Shown: positions 1 through 6,899, numbered from the stretch's first letter. The stretch: DNA of 11,331 nt from DASPFV01 sp035620975 (GCA_035620975.1 DASPFV010000021.1:1-11331), one strand, 5' to 3'. Numbers and translations: made by a program. The notes: a model not told the origin generated them from the letters alone.

Positions 1-99
1 CAGGACCAGCGCCAATGCCGATGGGCAGGCCGGCTGGGGAGACGGATCGACAGAATATCGGGACTGCGATTCGATTCCGCCCCCCGCTTCAACTCGATT

Positions 100-116
100 G
101 GAGGAGCCTCCTCATG
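100..116 (+). promoter_or_regulatory. Shine-Dalgarno within a perfect hairpin before the porin start
   Basis: GGAGGAG at 100-106 is a strong ribosome binding site 7 nt before the ATG at 114. It is followed at once by its own complement: GAGGAG at 101-106 mirrors CTCCTC at 108-113, giving a 5-bp stem with a 3-nt loop that ends at the start codon. The binding site could therefore be masked in the mRNA. The sequence shows the palindrome and its position; any role in translation control is inference. Confidence 0.5.
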
Positions 117-1700
117 CTCGAATCCCCTGGACGAAACAGGATCGTCGCGGCGATGTTGATATCAGCGACATGGTTTGCGGGTTCTGCTTTCGCGCAAGAG
201 CGCCGACCGGACGACCTGCGGAGCGAAATCCAGACCTTGAGGGCAGAGAACGCCGTCGTTCGAGAACTCCTTCGAAGGCTGGAGGAGCAGCAGAAGGCAC
301 TGCTGGAGCAGGTCGACCGGTTGCAGCGACAGCTCGATGGCGACACGGCTGCTGGCGCGCAGCCCGACGGGCAGTCGCACGTTGCGGACGCCGGGGAGCT
401 CGCGGACGTCGGGGGTCCCGTGGCAGCTGGAGCTGGTCTCCCGATGTCGACGGCGAATGCAGGAGATCTTCCAGCACAGCCAGCATCCGTTGATCGACAG
501 GAGAAACAGGATCGTTATCAGGATGGAATTGTCATCTGGCAGAATCCCGAGGACGCCAGGGTGCCTTTCCTGCTGCGGTTCAACAACAATACTCAAATTC
601 GATACCTCAACACCCTCGACAGCGCAGACACCTTCACAGACCATCTGGGCGTCACGCGCGAGGTTCATAACCGCAATGACATTACCGTCAACCGCTCGAT
701 GTTCATTTTCGCCGGCTACATGTTCGACCCGAAGCTGCAATACAGTCTCACCGTCTGGACGTCCGCCGGCGCTGCTTCGATCGTCGTCGCCGGAAACATC
801 GGCTGGCGATTGAACAGGGGCCTGACCCTCACCGGAGGCTACACAGGCGTTCCCGGCAGCCGTTCACTTGTCAGCACGTTCCCGTTCTTCCAGCCGACCG
901 ACAGGAGCATGGCGGACAACTTCTTCCGTCCTGGCTTTACCCAGGGAGTCTGGGCGAATGGACAACCTCTGAAGGGTCTGAACTATCTGGCGTTCGTCGG
1001 CAACGGTCTCAATACTCTGAACATCAGCGCCAACAAGATCGATACGAATCTGCTGCTTTCCGGCAGTGTCTGGTGGGAACCGCTGGGCGCCTACGCGGAG
1101 GCCGGAAAGTCGTGGCAGATGTACGACGACTACTTCGCTTCCAGGAAGACTCGGATTCGGCTGGGAACCAGCTTTACCAGGTCCAGGGAAGACCGCTTTT
1201 CACAGACCGACCAATCGAACCCCGACAACACGTCGATCTACAACTCGGACGGCGTGCTGGCCTTCTCGACCGGAGCGTTTGCACCGGGGGTGACCGTCGA
1301 TCAGGCCACCTGCAGGATGTGGGCGATCGACGGCGGTCTCAAGAAGAACGGCTTCTCGGTCAACGGGCAATATTACTTCCGCTGGGTCAGCGACTTCGAA
1401 GCCGATGGCCCGCTTCCGCTCGCCTCCATGTTCGACCACGGCTTCGAGTTGTCGGCCGGCCAGTTCATCGTTCCCAAGGTGCTGGTGGTGTACGCCCGCG
1501 GCTCGAAGGTCTTCGGACAGTTTGCCAGCCCTTACGAGTATGCCGCCGGTTCCAAGTGGTACTTCCTCCCGACGGAGCGTGTCTGGCTCACCGGCGAGCT
1601 CATGCGGGTCGACAAGGCGCCTTACGGCGGCGCCTTTACTCCGTACACCGCGGGTCTGTCAGGCTGGGTGCCGATGGTCCAGACTGTCCTCGCTTTCTGA
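114..1700 (+). CDS. Outer-membrane porin-like protein with coiled-coil neck
   Basis: Predicted outer-membrane beta-barrel of 528 residues, probably a passive channel for small solutes; the substrate is unknown. Residues 1-27 form a signal peptide with a hydrophobic core and a likely cleavage at SAFA|QE. Residues 33-75 are heptad-like and charged (DDLRSEIQTLRAENAVV onward) and should form a coiled coil, a periplasmic neck or trimerisation segment seen in DcaP-like and phosphate-selective-porin (O/P) relatives. A Pro/Ala/Gly-rich linker of about 55 residues follows, then from about 137 alternating aromatic/polar strands such as FLLRFNNNTQIRYL and RSMFIFAGYMF. The last residue is Phe (QTVLAF), the usual signal for BAM-mediated insertion. 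I chose the ATG at 114 rather than the in-frame ATGs at 15 and 21 because it has a strong Shine-Dalgarno and starts a clean signal peptide. Family membership at the level of porin is fairly sure; the precise subfamily is not. No partner transport genes adjoin it. Confidence 0.8.
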   Translation: MLESPGRNRIVAAMLISATWFAGSAFAQERRPDDLRSEIQTLRAENAVVRELLRRLEEQQKALLEQVDRLQRQLDGDTAAGAQPDGQSHVADAGELADVGGPVAAGAGLPMSTANAGDLPAQPASVDRQEKQDRYQDGIVIWQNPEDARVPFLLRFNNNTQIRYLNTLDSADTFTDHLGVTREVHNRNDITVNRSMFIFAGYMFDPKLQYSLTVWTSAGAASIVVAGNIGWRLNRGLTLTGGYTGVPGSRSLVSTFPFFQPTDRSMADNFFRPGFTQGVWANGQPLKGLNYLAFVGNGLNTLNISANKIDTNLLLSGSVWWEPLGAYAEAGKSWQMYDDYFASRKTRIRLGTSFTRSREDRFSQTDQSNPDNTSIYNSDGVLAFSTGAFAPGVTVDQATCRMWAIDGGLKKNGFSVNGQYYFRWVSDFEADGPLPLASMFDHGFELSAGQFIVPKVLVVYARGSKVFGQFASPYEYAAGSKWYFLPTERVWLTGELMRVDKAPYGGAFTPYTAGLSGWVPMVQTVLAF

Positions 1701-1810
1701 TTGTGGATTTGACAGGAGAGAAGGACGAAGCAGCTCCAGGCGATCTGGTCGGCCGGGTACTCGACGTCTCCGATGCTCGACACCTGCGCGTCAACCGAGG
1801 AGGCGCTTGC

Positions 1811-1870
1811 ATGGACCCGCACAGGGAGGTGACCTCGAACGACAGGCGTTCACCGGGAGAGTCCAGCTGA
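1811..1870 (+). CDS. Possible 19-residue micro-ORF (weak)
   Basis: In the 251-bp gap between the porin and the LOG gene, GAGGAGG at 1797-1803 sits 7 nt before an ATG at 1811 that opens a 19-codon frame (MDPHREVTSNDRRSPGESS). The ribosome binding site is better than that of the LOG gene downstream. The peptide is hydrophilic, has no membrane segment and resembles nothing I recognise. It could be a leader peptide or chance in purine-rich DNA. Otherwise the gap holds no gene, terminator or convincing promoter. Confidence 0.12.
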   Translation: MDPHREVTSNDRRSPGESS

Positions 1871-1951
1871 GACCTCAGAGCACGGTTCAAGCCAGCCGCG
1901 GGAGTCACGACAGTCCGGCCAGGGCCGAGACGCGTCTACAGCAGGTCGATC

Positions 1952-2677
1952 ATGAGCAACGATGAGTCCGTTCCGCGCACCTCAGGTGCAGTCAGCTTGA
2001 ACGACGAGGAGGCGGTCAAGCAGGTTCTGGTGACCTCGCTCCTCGGCCTCTGGGACGTCGTCAACAACCTCACCCGGCTCAAGCCTGCGCGCCGCGAGCG
2101 GTACCGGGTGACGATCTTCGGGTCCGCGCGGGTAAAACCGGGATCGTTCGGTTACGAAGAGACCAGGCGGACCGCCGCGGCGCTGGCGGACATGGGGTGC
2201 GACATCATCACCGGAGGCGGGCCGGGCCTGATGCAGGCAGCCAACGAGGGCGCCGCCAGCGGAGGACGCACGAGGTCAGTCGGGATCCGCGTGGACTTGC
2301 CCTTCGAACAGGACGTCAACGCGTTCGTCACCGAGGCGTTCGAACATCGTACGTTCTTCACGCGGCTTCACCAGTTCGTCCTCGTCTCCGACGCGTTCGT
2401 GGTCGCGCCGGGTGGTATCGGGACCGTCCTCGAGATGCTGATGATCTGGCAGCTGCTGCAGGTGAGGCATCTCCAGGACACACCCCTGATACTCGTGGGA
2501 CGGATGTGGCCAGGCCTGGTCGACTGGGCTCGCTCCGCCATGCTCTCGACGGAGCCGCCCCTGGCGAACGCCGAGGACCTTTCGATCCCTCGATGTGTGG
2601 CGGACGCCGACGGAGCGATCGCGCTGCTGCGCGAGGGCCATGCCGCGTGGTCGACGCGGCAACGGCAAGCTGAATGA
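1952..2677 (+). CDS. LOG-family protein (lysine decarboxylase-like Rossmann fold)
   Basis: Predicted cytosolic LOG-family protein of 241 residues. Characterised members cleave the N-glycosidic bond of nucleoside 5'-monophosphates (cytokinin riboside phosphates, or AMP-type nucleotides in bacterial nucleotide turnover) to release base and ribose 5-phosphate. The diagnostic motifs are present: GGGPGLMQAANEGA at 88-101, an Arg-containing segment HRTFFTRLHQF at 132-142, and PGGIGTVLE at 153-161, which matches the PGGxGTxxE signature with its catalytic Glu at 161. The fold starts at YRVTIFGSAR (51-60), after about 50 N-terminal residues that may form an extra helix. The start has only a modest ribosome site (GCAGG at 1941-1945, 6 nt before the ATG). 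It is 251 bp from the porin and followed by 158 bp of non-coding DNA, so it is probably transcribed alone. Family assignment is secure; the physiological substrate cannot be told. The historical label lysine decarboxylase is a misnomer. Confidence 0.88.
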   Translation: MSNDESVPRTSGAVSLNDEEAVKQVLVTSLLGLWDVVNNLTRLKPARRERYRVTIFGSARVKPGSFGYEETRRTAAALADMGCDIITGGGPGLMQAANEGAASGGRTRSVGIRVDLPFEQDVNAFVTEAFEHRTFFTRLHQFVLVSDAFVVAPGGIGTVLEMLMIWQLLQVRHLQDTPLILVGRMWPGLVDWARSAMLSTEPPLANAEDLSIPRCVADADGAIALLREGHAAWSTRQRQAE

Positions 2678-2799
2678 ATGGCAGACTCCGGCAACGGTCG
2701 ACACGCAGCGCTGCAGAGTTGGCCCTGCACAGGACGTGAATTCCCCGTCAGCGTGTCGGACGATCGGAGACGGTGCCGCCGCAATCCCCCACGCTGGCC

Positions 2800-2827
2800 T
2801 TGACCGGTCGAACTCTGCCCATGTAAT
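2800..2827 (+). promoter_or_regulatory. Probable sigma70-type promoter for padR-ADOP
   Basis: TTGACC at 2800-2805 and TGTAAT at 2822-2827 each match five of six consensus bases and are separated by 16 nt. Transcription would begin near 2833-2836, at or just before the ATG at 2836, and no Shine-Dalgarno precedes that ATG. The message would then be leaderless or nearly so. The -10 region lies in a run containing ATGTAATGTC and CATGTC, so the regulator could bind here and repress itself, as PadR proteins often do; no clear dyad operator is visible. Confidence 0.5.
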
Positions 2828-2835
2828 GTCTGCTC

Positions 2836-3180
2836 ATGTCAGATATCAGCGGCTGGGCGATCGACCGCGGGTTGAAGCCGGGTTCGGCGGGAGCTGCTCT
2901 CTCGCTCCTCGTCGCCCGGCCGCGACAGGGCGGTGAGCCGGGCAAGCTGATTAACGCGCCGTCGCGCGGCCAGCTCACCTTCCACATCGATTCGCTCCGT
3001 CCGCTCCTCTGGCAACGCGAGGAGCGTAGATGGATCGAGGGCCCGTGGGAGGCAGGCGACCGCCGCCGGCGCGTCTACAACGTGACGGCCGCTGGACGCC
3101 GGGTGCTGGCGCAGCAGCGGAAGACCTGGGACGTGTTCGTCGAGGCCGTGCGACGCGTCACGGGAGGGAAGCATGTCTGA
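2836..3180 (+). CDS. Diverged PadR-family transcriptional regulator
   Basis: A 114-residue protein with the size and layout of the short PadR regulators that precede ADOP permeases in Acidobacteriota. The clearest family features are GQLTFHIDSL (45-54), EERRWIEGPW (62-71), the basic wing GDRRRRVYNVTAAGRRVL (74-91) and the tail helix QRKTWDVFVEAVRRV (94-108). Such proteins bind DNA as winged-helix dimers and usually repress their own operon. Several normally strict positions are changed: the HGYE box near the start of the second helix reads RQGGEPGKLI (30-39), SLYP reads SLRP (53-56), and the usual RLEERGWI reads QREERRWI. The frame is intact, so this is a diverged or repurposed regulator rather than a broken gene, although early decay is possible. 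It overlaps the permease start by 8 nt (ATGTCTGA), so the two are co-translated. The ATG at 2836 is chosen for its place just after the predicted promoter; no ribosome site is visible. Confidence 0.72.
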   Translation: MSDISGWAIDRGLKPGSAGAALSLLVARPRQGGEPGKLINAPSRGQLTFHIDSLRPLLWQREERRWIEGPWEAGDRRRRVYNVTAAGRRVLAQQRKTWDVFVEAVRRVTGGKHV

Positions 3181-5905
3181 CCCATCCGCGCCCGCGGTGC
3201 GCGACCGGCTGCGGCCGGCCTGGGAGCGCGAGGTGCGGATGCGTTTGTCGTCCCTGCGCCTCTCTCCCCCCAGGGAAGCGGAGATCGTCGAGGAACTCTC
3301 CGACCACCTCCACGACCACTGGCACGAATTGATCGCGGGCGGGGCCTCGGAGGAGGACGCCATGCGCATCGTGCTGGCCGAGTTTCGAGGCAACCTGCTG
3401 CCCGGGTACCTCGCGGCGCTCCGCCAGTCGAACGTGCCCCCCGCGTCCACGCCGGGCAGCACGACGGGCCGACTGTCCGCGGACGCCTGGCAGGATCTGC
3501 GGTACGCGGCGCGCACTCTGTCGAGGCAACCTGGATTCGCGCTCCTGACGGTCCTGACCCTGGCGCTCGGGATCGGCGCCAACAGTGCCATCTTCACCGT
3601 CGTCCGCGGCGTGCTGCTGGCGTCGCTGCCGTTCGACGACGCCGAACGCCTGTATCGCCTCAGGATGGTGTACCCCGACGGCAGCGCGCAGACGACGCTG
3701 TCGGCGCCGGACTTCATGAGCGTTCGCGAACAGACGCGCGTCTTCGATCGCGTGGAGGCGTATACGGCCGGGACCGTCACGATGCTCGGCGGTGGCGACG
3801 CGCGGGAAGTCCGCGTCGTCAGCGTCAGCGATGGCCTGTTCGAGCTGCTCGGCCTGCGGGTTGCCCACGGACGCCCGTACGCGGCGGAGGAGCATGCGCC
3901 CGGGCGCAACGGCGTCGCGATCCTGGATCACGGTTTCTGGCAGCGGGTGTTCGGCGGCGACGATGGAGCAATCGGCCGGGCGATCTCGGTCGGCGGCATC
4001 CCGTACTCGATCGTGGGCGTGCTCGCCCCTGGTGCGCGGCTGCCGGCCGACGTTCCCGGCGCCCGGCTGCCGAGCGACGCAGACCTCTATCTGCCGATCG
4101 CATACGGCGAAGCGTTCAGCGCGACCACGGTAACAGGCCGCCGCTCGCGCTTTCTCGGCGTGCTCGCGCGGGCGAGCACGGGCGTGAGCCCGGCCGCAAT
4201 CGACGAGGACCTGCGTCGAATCGCGCTCGCCCTGCGGACCGCGTTCCCCCAGCCGAACGAGGTGCTGACGATGAACGCGATCTCCGCCCGGGAGCTGATT
4301 GTGGGCGACGTGCGCGCACCATTGCTCGTACTACTCGGCGCCGTCGGTTTCGTCCTGCTCGTCGCGTGTGCCAACGTCGCGAGTCTGATCCTCGCGCGCG
4401 CCTCGGCGCGACAGGAGGAACTGACCGTCCGGGCGGCGCTCGGGGCGGGGCGTGGGAGGCTGCTCCGGCAGCTCCTCACCGAGGCCATCGTGCTCGGCCT
4501 GATGGGGGGCACGATCGGTCTGGCGCTCGCGTCCGCGGGGACCCACGCCCTGGTTGCCGCGCGGCCCACCGACATTCCACGGCTGGAGGAGATCAGGCCG
4601 GACTGGGTTGTTCTGTTCTTTACGTTCGGGATCACGCTCCTCGCCAGTCTGGCGTTCGGTGCGACGCCGGCGCTGCAGGTGACGGGGCGCCTCGCACGCG
4701 GTTTGCGCGCCGGCGGCCGGGGGGGCGGCGCCGACCGGCAGACACAGCACATGCGTGCTGCACTCGTCGTCGCCGAAGTCGCGGTCGCGGTGGTACTGCT
4801 CGTCGGCGCCGGCCTCCTGTTGCGCAGTCTGATGGCCCTGACCCGGGTTGCGCCGGGGTTCGCCATCGAGGACGCGATGGCGTTTCGCGTCGCGCTCTTC
4901 GGCCGCGGCTACGATCCGCTCGCCGTTCGCACCCGGGTGTCGGAGATCGAGGCGGAACTGCGCGCGATTCCCGGCGTCACGGCCGCGGCCGCGACGTCCG
5001 TGCTGCCATTGAGCGGCCCGGGCCCGCGGCTCGCATTCGCCGTCGAAGTCGCACCCCCGCCGCCGTCGGACGTCAATCCGGAGATCGGCGTCGCCAGCGT
5101 CACGCCCGAGTACTTCCGGAGCATCGGGGCGCGCCTGGTGCTCGGACGTGATTTCACGAGTCGCGACGGTGCCGAGGCGCCGCCGGTGGCCATCATCAAC
5201 GAATCGGCCTTGCGTCGCTGGTTCCCCGACGGGAAGCCGATCGGCAGGCGCGTGCGGATGGACGGTGTGCGCGAGGTAATCGGGGTTGTCGGAGACATGC
5301 TGCAGGGGGATCCGAAGCGCCAGGCGGCGCCGCAGCTCTTCCTGCCGCATGCGCAACGGCCGACACGTTCCGTGTCGTTCGTTGTCCGCACGGCAGGTGT
5401 GTCCGTCTCCCTGGCGCCGTCTGTCCACGCGACGATGAGCCGGATCGACGCCAGCATCGCGATGTCGGATCTGCAGACCCTCGAGCAGCTGCGGGCCCGT
5501 TCGGTTGCGCGGCCGCGCTTCTACACCGCGTTGCTCACGCTGTTCGCGGGCGTGGCGCTGGCGCTCGCCGCGACTGGCATATTCGGTGTGATGACCTACG
5601 TCGTCGCCGAAAGGACCCGCGAGATCGGGGTTCGCATGGCGCTCGGCGCGCAATCGGCAGACGTCCTGCGGATGATCGTGGGCCAGACGCTGGTCCTCGC
5701 GGCCGCTGGCATGGTGATCGGTCTTGCCGGAGCATTCGTGGTCGGCCCCGTCATTCACAGCCAGCTATTTGGCGTCGAGTTCTTCGATCCCGCGACCGTG
5801 ATCGTCGTCGGTCTCATGCTGCTCTCGAGCGCCGCGCTGGCCAGCTTCCTGCCGGCGCGCCGCGCCGCGCGCCTCGACCCGTGCGCCACGCTGCGGCAGG
5901 GATGA
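3173..5905 (+). CDS. ADOP-family MacB/FtsX-like ABC permease
   Basis: An inner-membrane protein of 910 residues of the acidobacterial duplicated orphan permease type, related to MacB and FtsX mechanotransmission permeases. Residues 13-75 are the alpha-helical permease prefix domain (EELSDHLHDHW). SADAWQDLRYAARTLSRQPG (102-121) leads into the first membrane helix (about 121-148). A MacB-like periplasmic domain follows (about 155-365), then an FtsX domain with three helices (about 383-505). The second half repeats the plan: a helix at 528-552, a periplasmic domain (about 560-775) and a second FtsX domain (784-905) with REIGVRMALGA at 816-826 and the terminal DPxxxLR-type motif (DPCATLRQG). There is no Walker A or ABC signature, so ATP hydrolysis must come from elsewhere, or the protein has a non-transport role. 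A strong Shine-Dalgarno (GGGAGGGAA at 3162-3170) precedes the ATG, inside the end of the PadR gene. The substrate is unknown. Confidence 0.93.
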   Translation: MSDPSAPAVRDRLRPAWEREVRMRLSSLRLSPPREAEIVEELSDHLHDHWHELIAGGASEEDAMRIVLAEFRGNLLPGYLAALRQSNVPPASTPGSTTGRLSADAWQDLRYAARTLSRQPGFALLTVLTLALGIGANSAIFTVVRGVLLASLPFDDAERLYRLRMVYPDGSAQTTLSAPDFMSVREQTRVFDRVEAYTAGTVTMLGGGDAREVRVVSVSDGLFELLGLRVAHGRPYAAEEHAPGRNGVAILDHGFWQRVFGGDDGAIGRAISVGGIPYSIVGVLAPGARLPADVPGARLPSDADLYLPIAYGEAFSATTVTGRRSRFLGVLARASTGVSPAAIDEDLRRIALALRTAFPQPNEVLTMNAISARELIVGDVRAPLLVLLGAVGFVLLVACANVASLILARASARQEELTVRAALGAGRGRLLRQLLTEAIVLGLMGGTIGLALASAGTHALVAARPTDIPRLEEIRPDWVVLFFTFGITLLASLAFGATPALQVTGRLARGLRAGGRGGGADRQTQHMRAALVVAEVAVAVVLLVGAGLLLRSLMALTRVAPGFAIEDAMAFRVALFGRGYDPLAVRTRVSEIEAELRAIPGVTAAAATSVLPLSGPGPRLAFAVEVAPPPPSDVNPEIGVASVTPEYFRSIGARLVLGRDFTSRDGAEAPPVAIINESALRRWFPDGKPIGRRVRMDGVREVIGVVGDMLQGDPKRQAAPQLFLPHAQRPTRSVSFVVRTAGVSVSLAPSVHATMSRIDASIAMSDLQTLEQLRARSVARPRFYTALLTLFAGVALALAATGIFGVMTYVVAERTREIGVRMALGAQSADVLRMIVGQTLVLAAAGMVIGLAGAFVVGPVIHSQLFGVEFFDPATVIVVGLMLLSSAALASFLPARRAARLDPCATLRQG

Positions 5906-5946
5906 GAGGCTTGCCATGCCAACTCTCGACGCCCCCGGGAGGTGTC

Positions 5947-6165
5947 GTGACTGTCCCCCCGCGGATCCGGACGATTGTGACCGTGGCCGCGGCGGCCATG
6001 GGCGCGACGGTCGCCAGCCTCTATGCCGCCCGCGCCGTGGGACACCTCTGGACGATCCAGGTCAGGATTCAAGTGCCCGTCAGCCTCTCTAGTTGCCCAC
6101 CCCGCCTGCGCGGGACCCGCGAAGCCATGAAAGGCGCGCCAAGGGCGCGACCCGTGAAGAAATGA
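5947..6165 (+). CDS. Possible small membrane protein after the permease (weak)
   Basis: An open frame runs on just after the permease stop. It can start at the GTG at 5947, which has GGGAGG at 5937-5942 (72 residues), or at the ATG at 5902, which overlaps the permease stop as ATGA (87 residues). It contains one hydrophobic stretch (IRTIVTVAAAAMGATVASLY) and then a basic, low-complexity tail that runs into non-coding-looking DNA (PPRLRGTREAMKGAPRARP). I recognise no family. The hydrophobic segment and the coupling position are the only support; chance in GC-rich DNA is at least as likely. Confidence 0.17.
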   Translation: MTVPPRIRTIVTVAAAAMGATVASLYAARAVGHLWTIQVRIQVPVSLSSCPPRLRGTREAMKGAPRARPVKK

Positions 6166-6287
6166 CCGCGTAAGTCGCTGAATTGTACTGATGGCCGGCG
6201 CTCGGCCGTGACCACATGCAGGGTTTTGGGCCTTCGTGTCGCGGGACGGTCTGCGTCTCGGTCAGGAGCCGCCGCTGCTGCGCCGCG

Positions 6288-6540
6288 CCGGCACTGGCCG
6301 TCCGAGGCCCGCTTCCGCGAGGCGGGAAAACGGGCCTCGCTCGTACGCTCGCTGTGCTCGCCGTCGCGGCGAGTACGGATGCGTGTGGACGACAGATGCC
6401 AGGCGCACCGATGCGCCGGTGGTCGCGTGAGATCTACGCGGATCACAGCGACCGAACTCGCCGCGCGGAATCGCTCCGCCCGTTTTCCGGCTGCGCGGTG
6501 CGGCGCCTCGCTCCAAGGGCCTCGGCCGTCCAGCACCGGC
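6288..6540. repeat. Nested imperfect palindrome of about 250 bp
   Basis: Several perfect segments pair in nested order around one centre. 6302-6310 (CCGAGGCCC) pairs with 6517-6525. 6317-6323 (GCGAGGC) pairs with 6505-6511. 6325-6335 (GGAAAACGGGC) pairs with 6478-6488. 6349-6356 (TCGCTGTG) pairs with 6444-6451. A perfect 6-bp hairpin, GGCGCA/TGCGCC at 6402-6417, sits at the apex. Local hairpins compete: CGAGGCCCG at 6303-6311 with CGGGCCTCG at 6331-6339, and CTCGCCG/CGGCGAG at 6357-6373. This could be a structured RNA, a small non-autonomous mobile element or a cruciform-forming site. No transposase-like reading frame or clear flanking duplication was seen. Confidence 0.5.
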
Positions 6541-6583
6541 ACGGCGCGCGCGGCCGCCGTCGCAGAGACACCCCGCTGCAGGC

Positions 6584-6606
6584 CTAGCTGAACTGAGCTG
6601 AGCTAG
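6584..6606. repeat. Short palindrome with GAGCT direct repeat
   Basis: CTAGCT at 6584-6589 is mirrored by AGCTAG at 6601-6606 across 11 nt, and the loop side contains GAGCT twice in tandem. It lies about 45 bp beyond the large palindromic element. No function can be assigned. Confidence 0.4.
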
Positions 6607-6646
6607 CCGCTTGTGCGCTGCACGCGCTGACGGCTTGGCACGATCA

Positions 6647-6682
6647 GACGATGGGACGATGAGACGAAGGAAGGGACGATGA
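6647..6682 (+). repeat. Degenerate GACGATGA tandem repeat
   Basis: GACGATG at 6647, GGACGATGA at 6654, GACGAAGG at 6663 and GGACGATGA at 6674 form a purine-rich run of four imperfect copies with 7-11 nt spacing. It looks like a decayed microsatellite between genes. Confidence 0.45.
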
Positions 6683-6736
6683 AGGGCTTGCCTGGTTTCA
6701 CGAACCATGCGCTCTGACGGAGCTCTCGCAGAACAC

Positions 6737-6836
6737 GCACGAAGACACGTGGCATATCTGCGCGACGCGCGGTGGCTCCCACGCGCGTCCCGCGTTCATC
6801 CGCGACCCGTCCGATCGAACCCCACGGTCTTCGTGC
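6737..6836. repeat. Inverted pair of GCACGAAGAC motifs
   Basis: GCACGAAGAC at 6737-6746 is perfectly inverted as GTCTTCGTGC at 6827-6836, 80 bp apart. The left copy lies in GAACACGCACGAAGACACGT, which resembles the GAACAC-type motifs upstream of the deacetylase gene at 10995-11065. These appear to be copies of a dispersed intergenic motif rather than a gene-specific site. Confidence 0.4.
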
Positions 6837-6899
6837 TCTTCCGGCTTCGCGACACGATCCACCCGGCGGAGCCGATTTCCTCTCGGTGAACCAGTGGGA

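Larger units (their letters stand above)
6166..6899. other. Gene-poor gap between convergent gene sets
   Basis: Between the end of the permease region and the end of the - strand lyase I find no coding frame with a recognisable product, a good ribosome site or family motifs. Frames open here on both strands translate to Arg/Ala/Pro-rich, low-complexity peptides typical of non-coding GC-rich DNA. The stretch holds a hairpin at 6193-6207 (GGCCG/CGGCC), the large palindromic element at 6288-6540 and several short repeats listed separately. No stem followed by a T-run is visible for either converging operon. Confidence 0.6.

Noticed and set aside
15..113. A 33-residue N-terminal extension of the porin
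   Set aside because: No ribosome site, and it would place the signal peptide internally.
1709..1737. A perfect TTGACA as a promoter for the LOG gene
   Set aside because: No -10-like hexamer lies 15-19 nt downstream; the position holds AGCTCC-type sequence.
2836..2980. A frameshift in the N-terminal half of the PadR gene
   Set aside because: I translated the other two frames of the region; neither restores the HGYE box, while the annotated frame aligns without gaps to the PadR layout.
2839..3909. A 356-codon frame on the - strand opposite the PadR gene and the permease start
   Set aside because: The + strand codes for recognisable PadR and permease domains here; the - strand product is Ser/Arg-rich with no family features.
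4331..5758. A 475-codon frame on the - strand inside the permease
   Set aside because: It is the antisense shadow of a clearly assigned permease in GC-rich DNA; the translation is Arg/His/Asp-rich with no domain.
6135..6149. CGCGCC-AAG-GGCGCG hairpin as a terminator for the permease operon
   Set aside because: The stem is perfect, but no T-run follows on the + strand.
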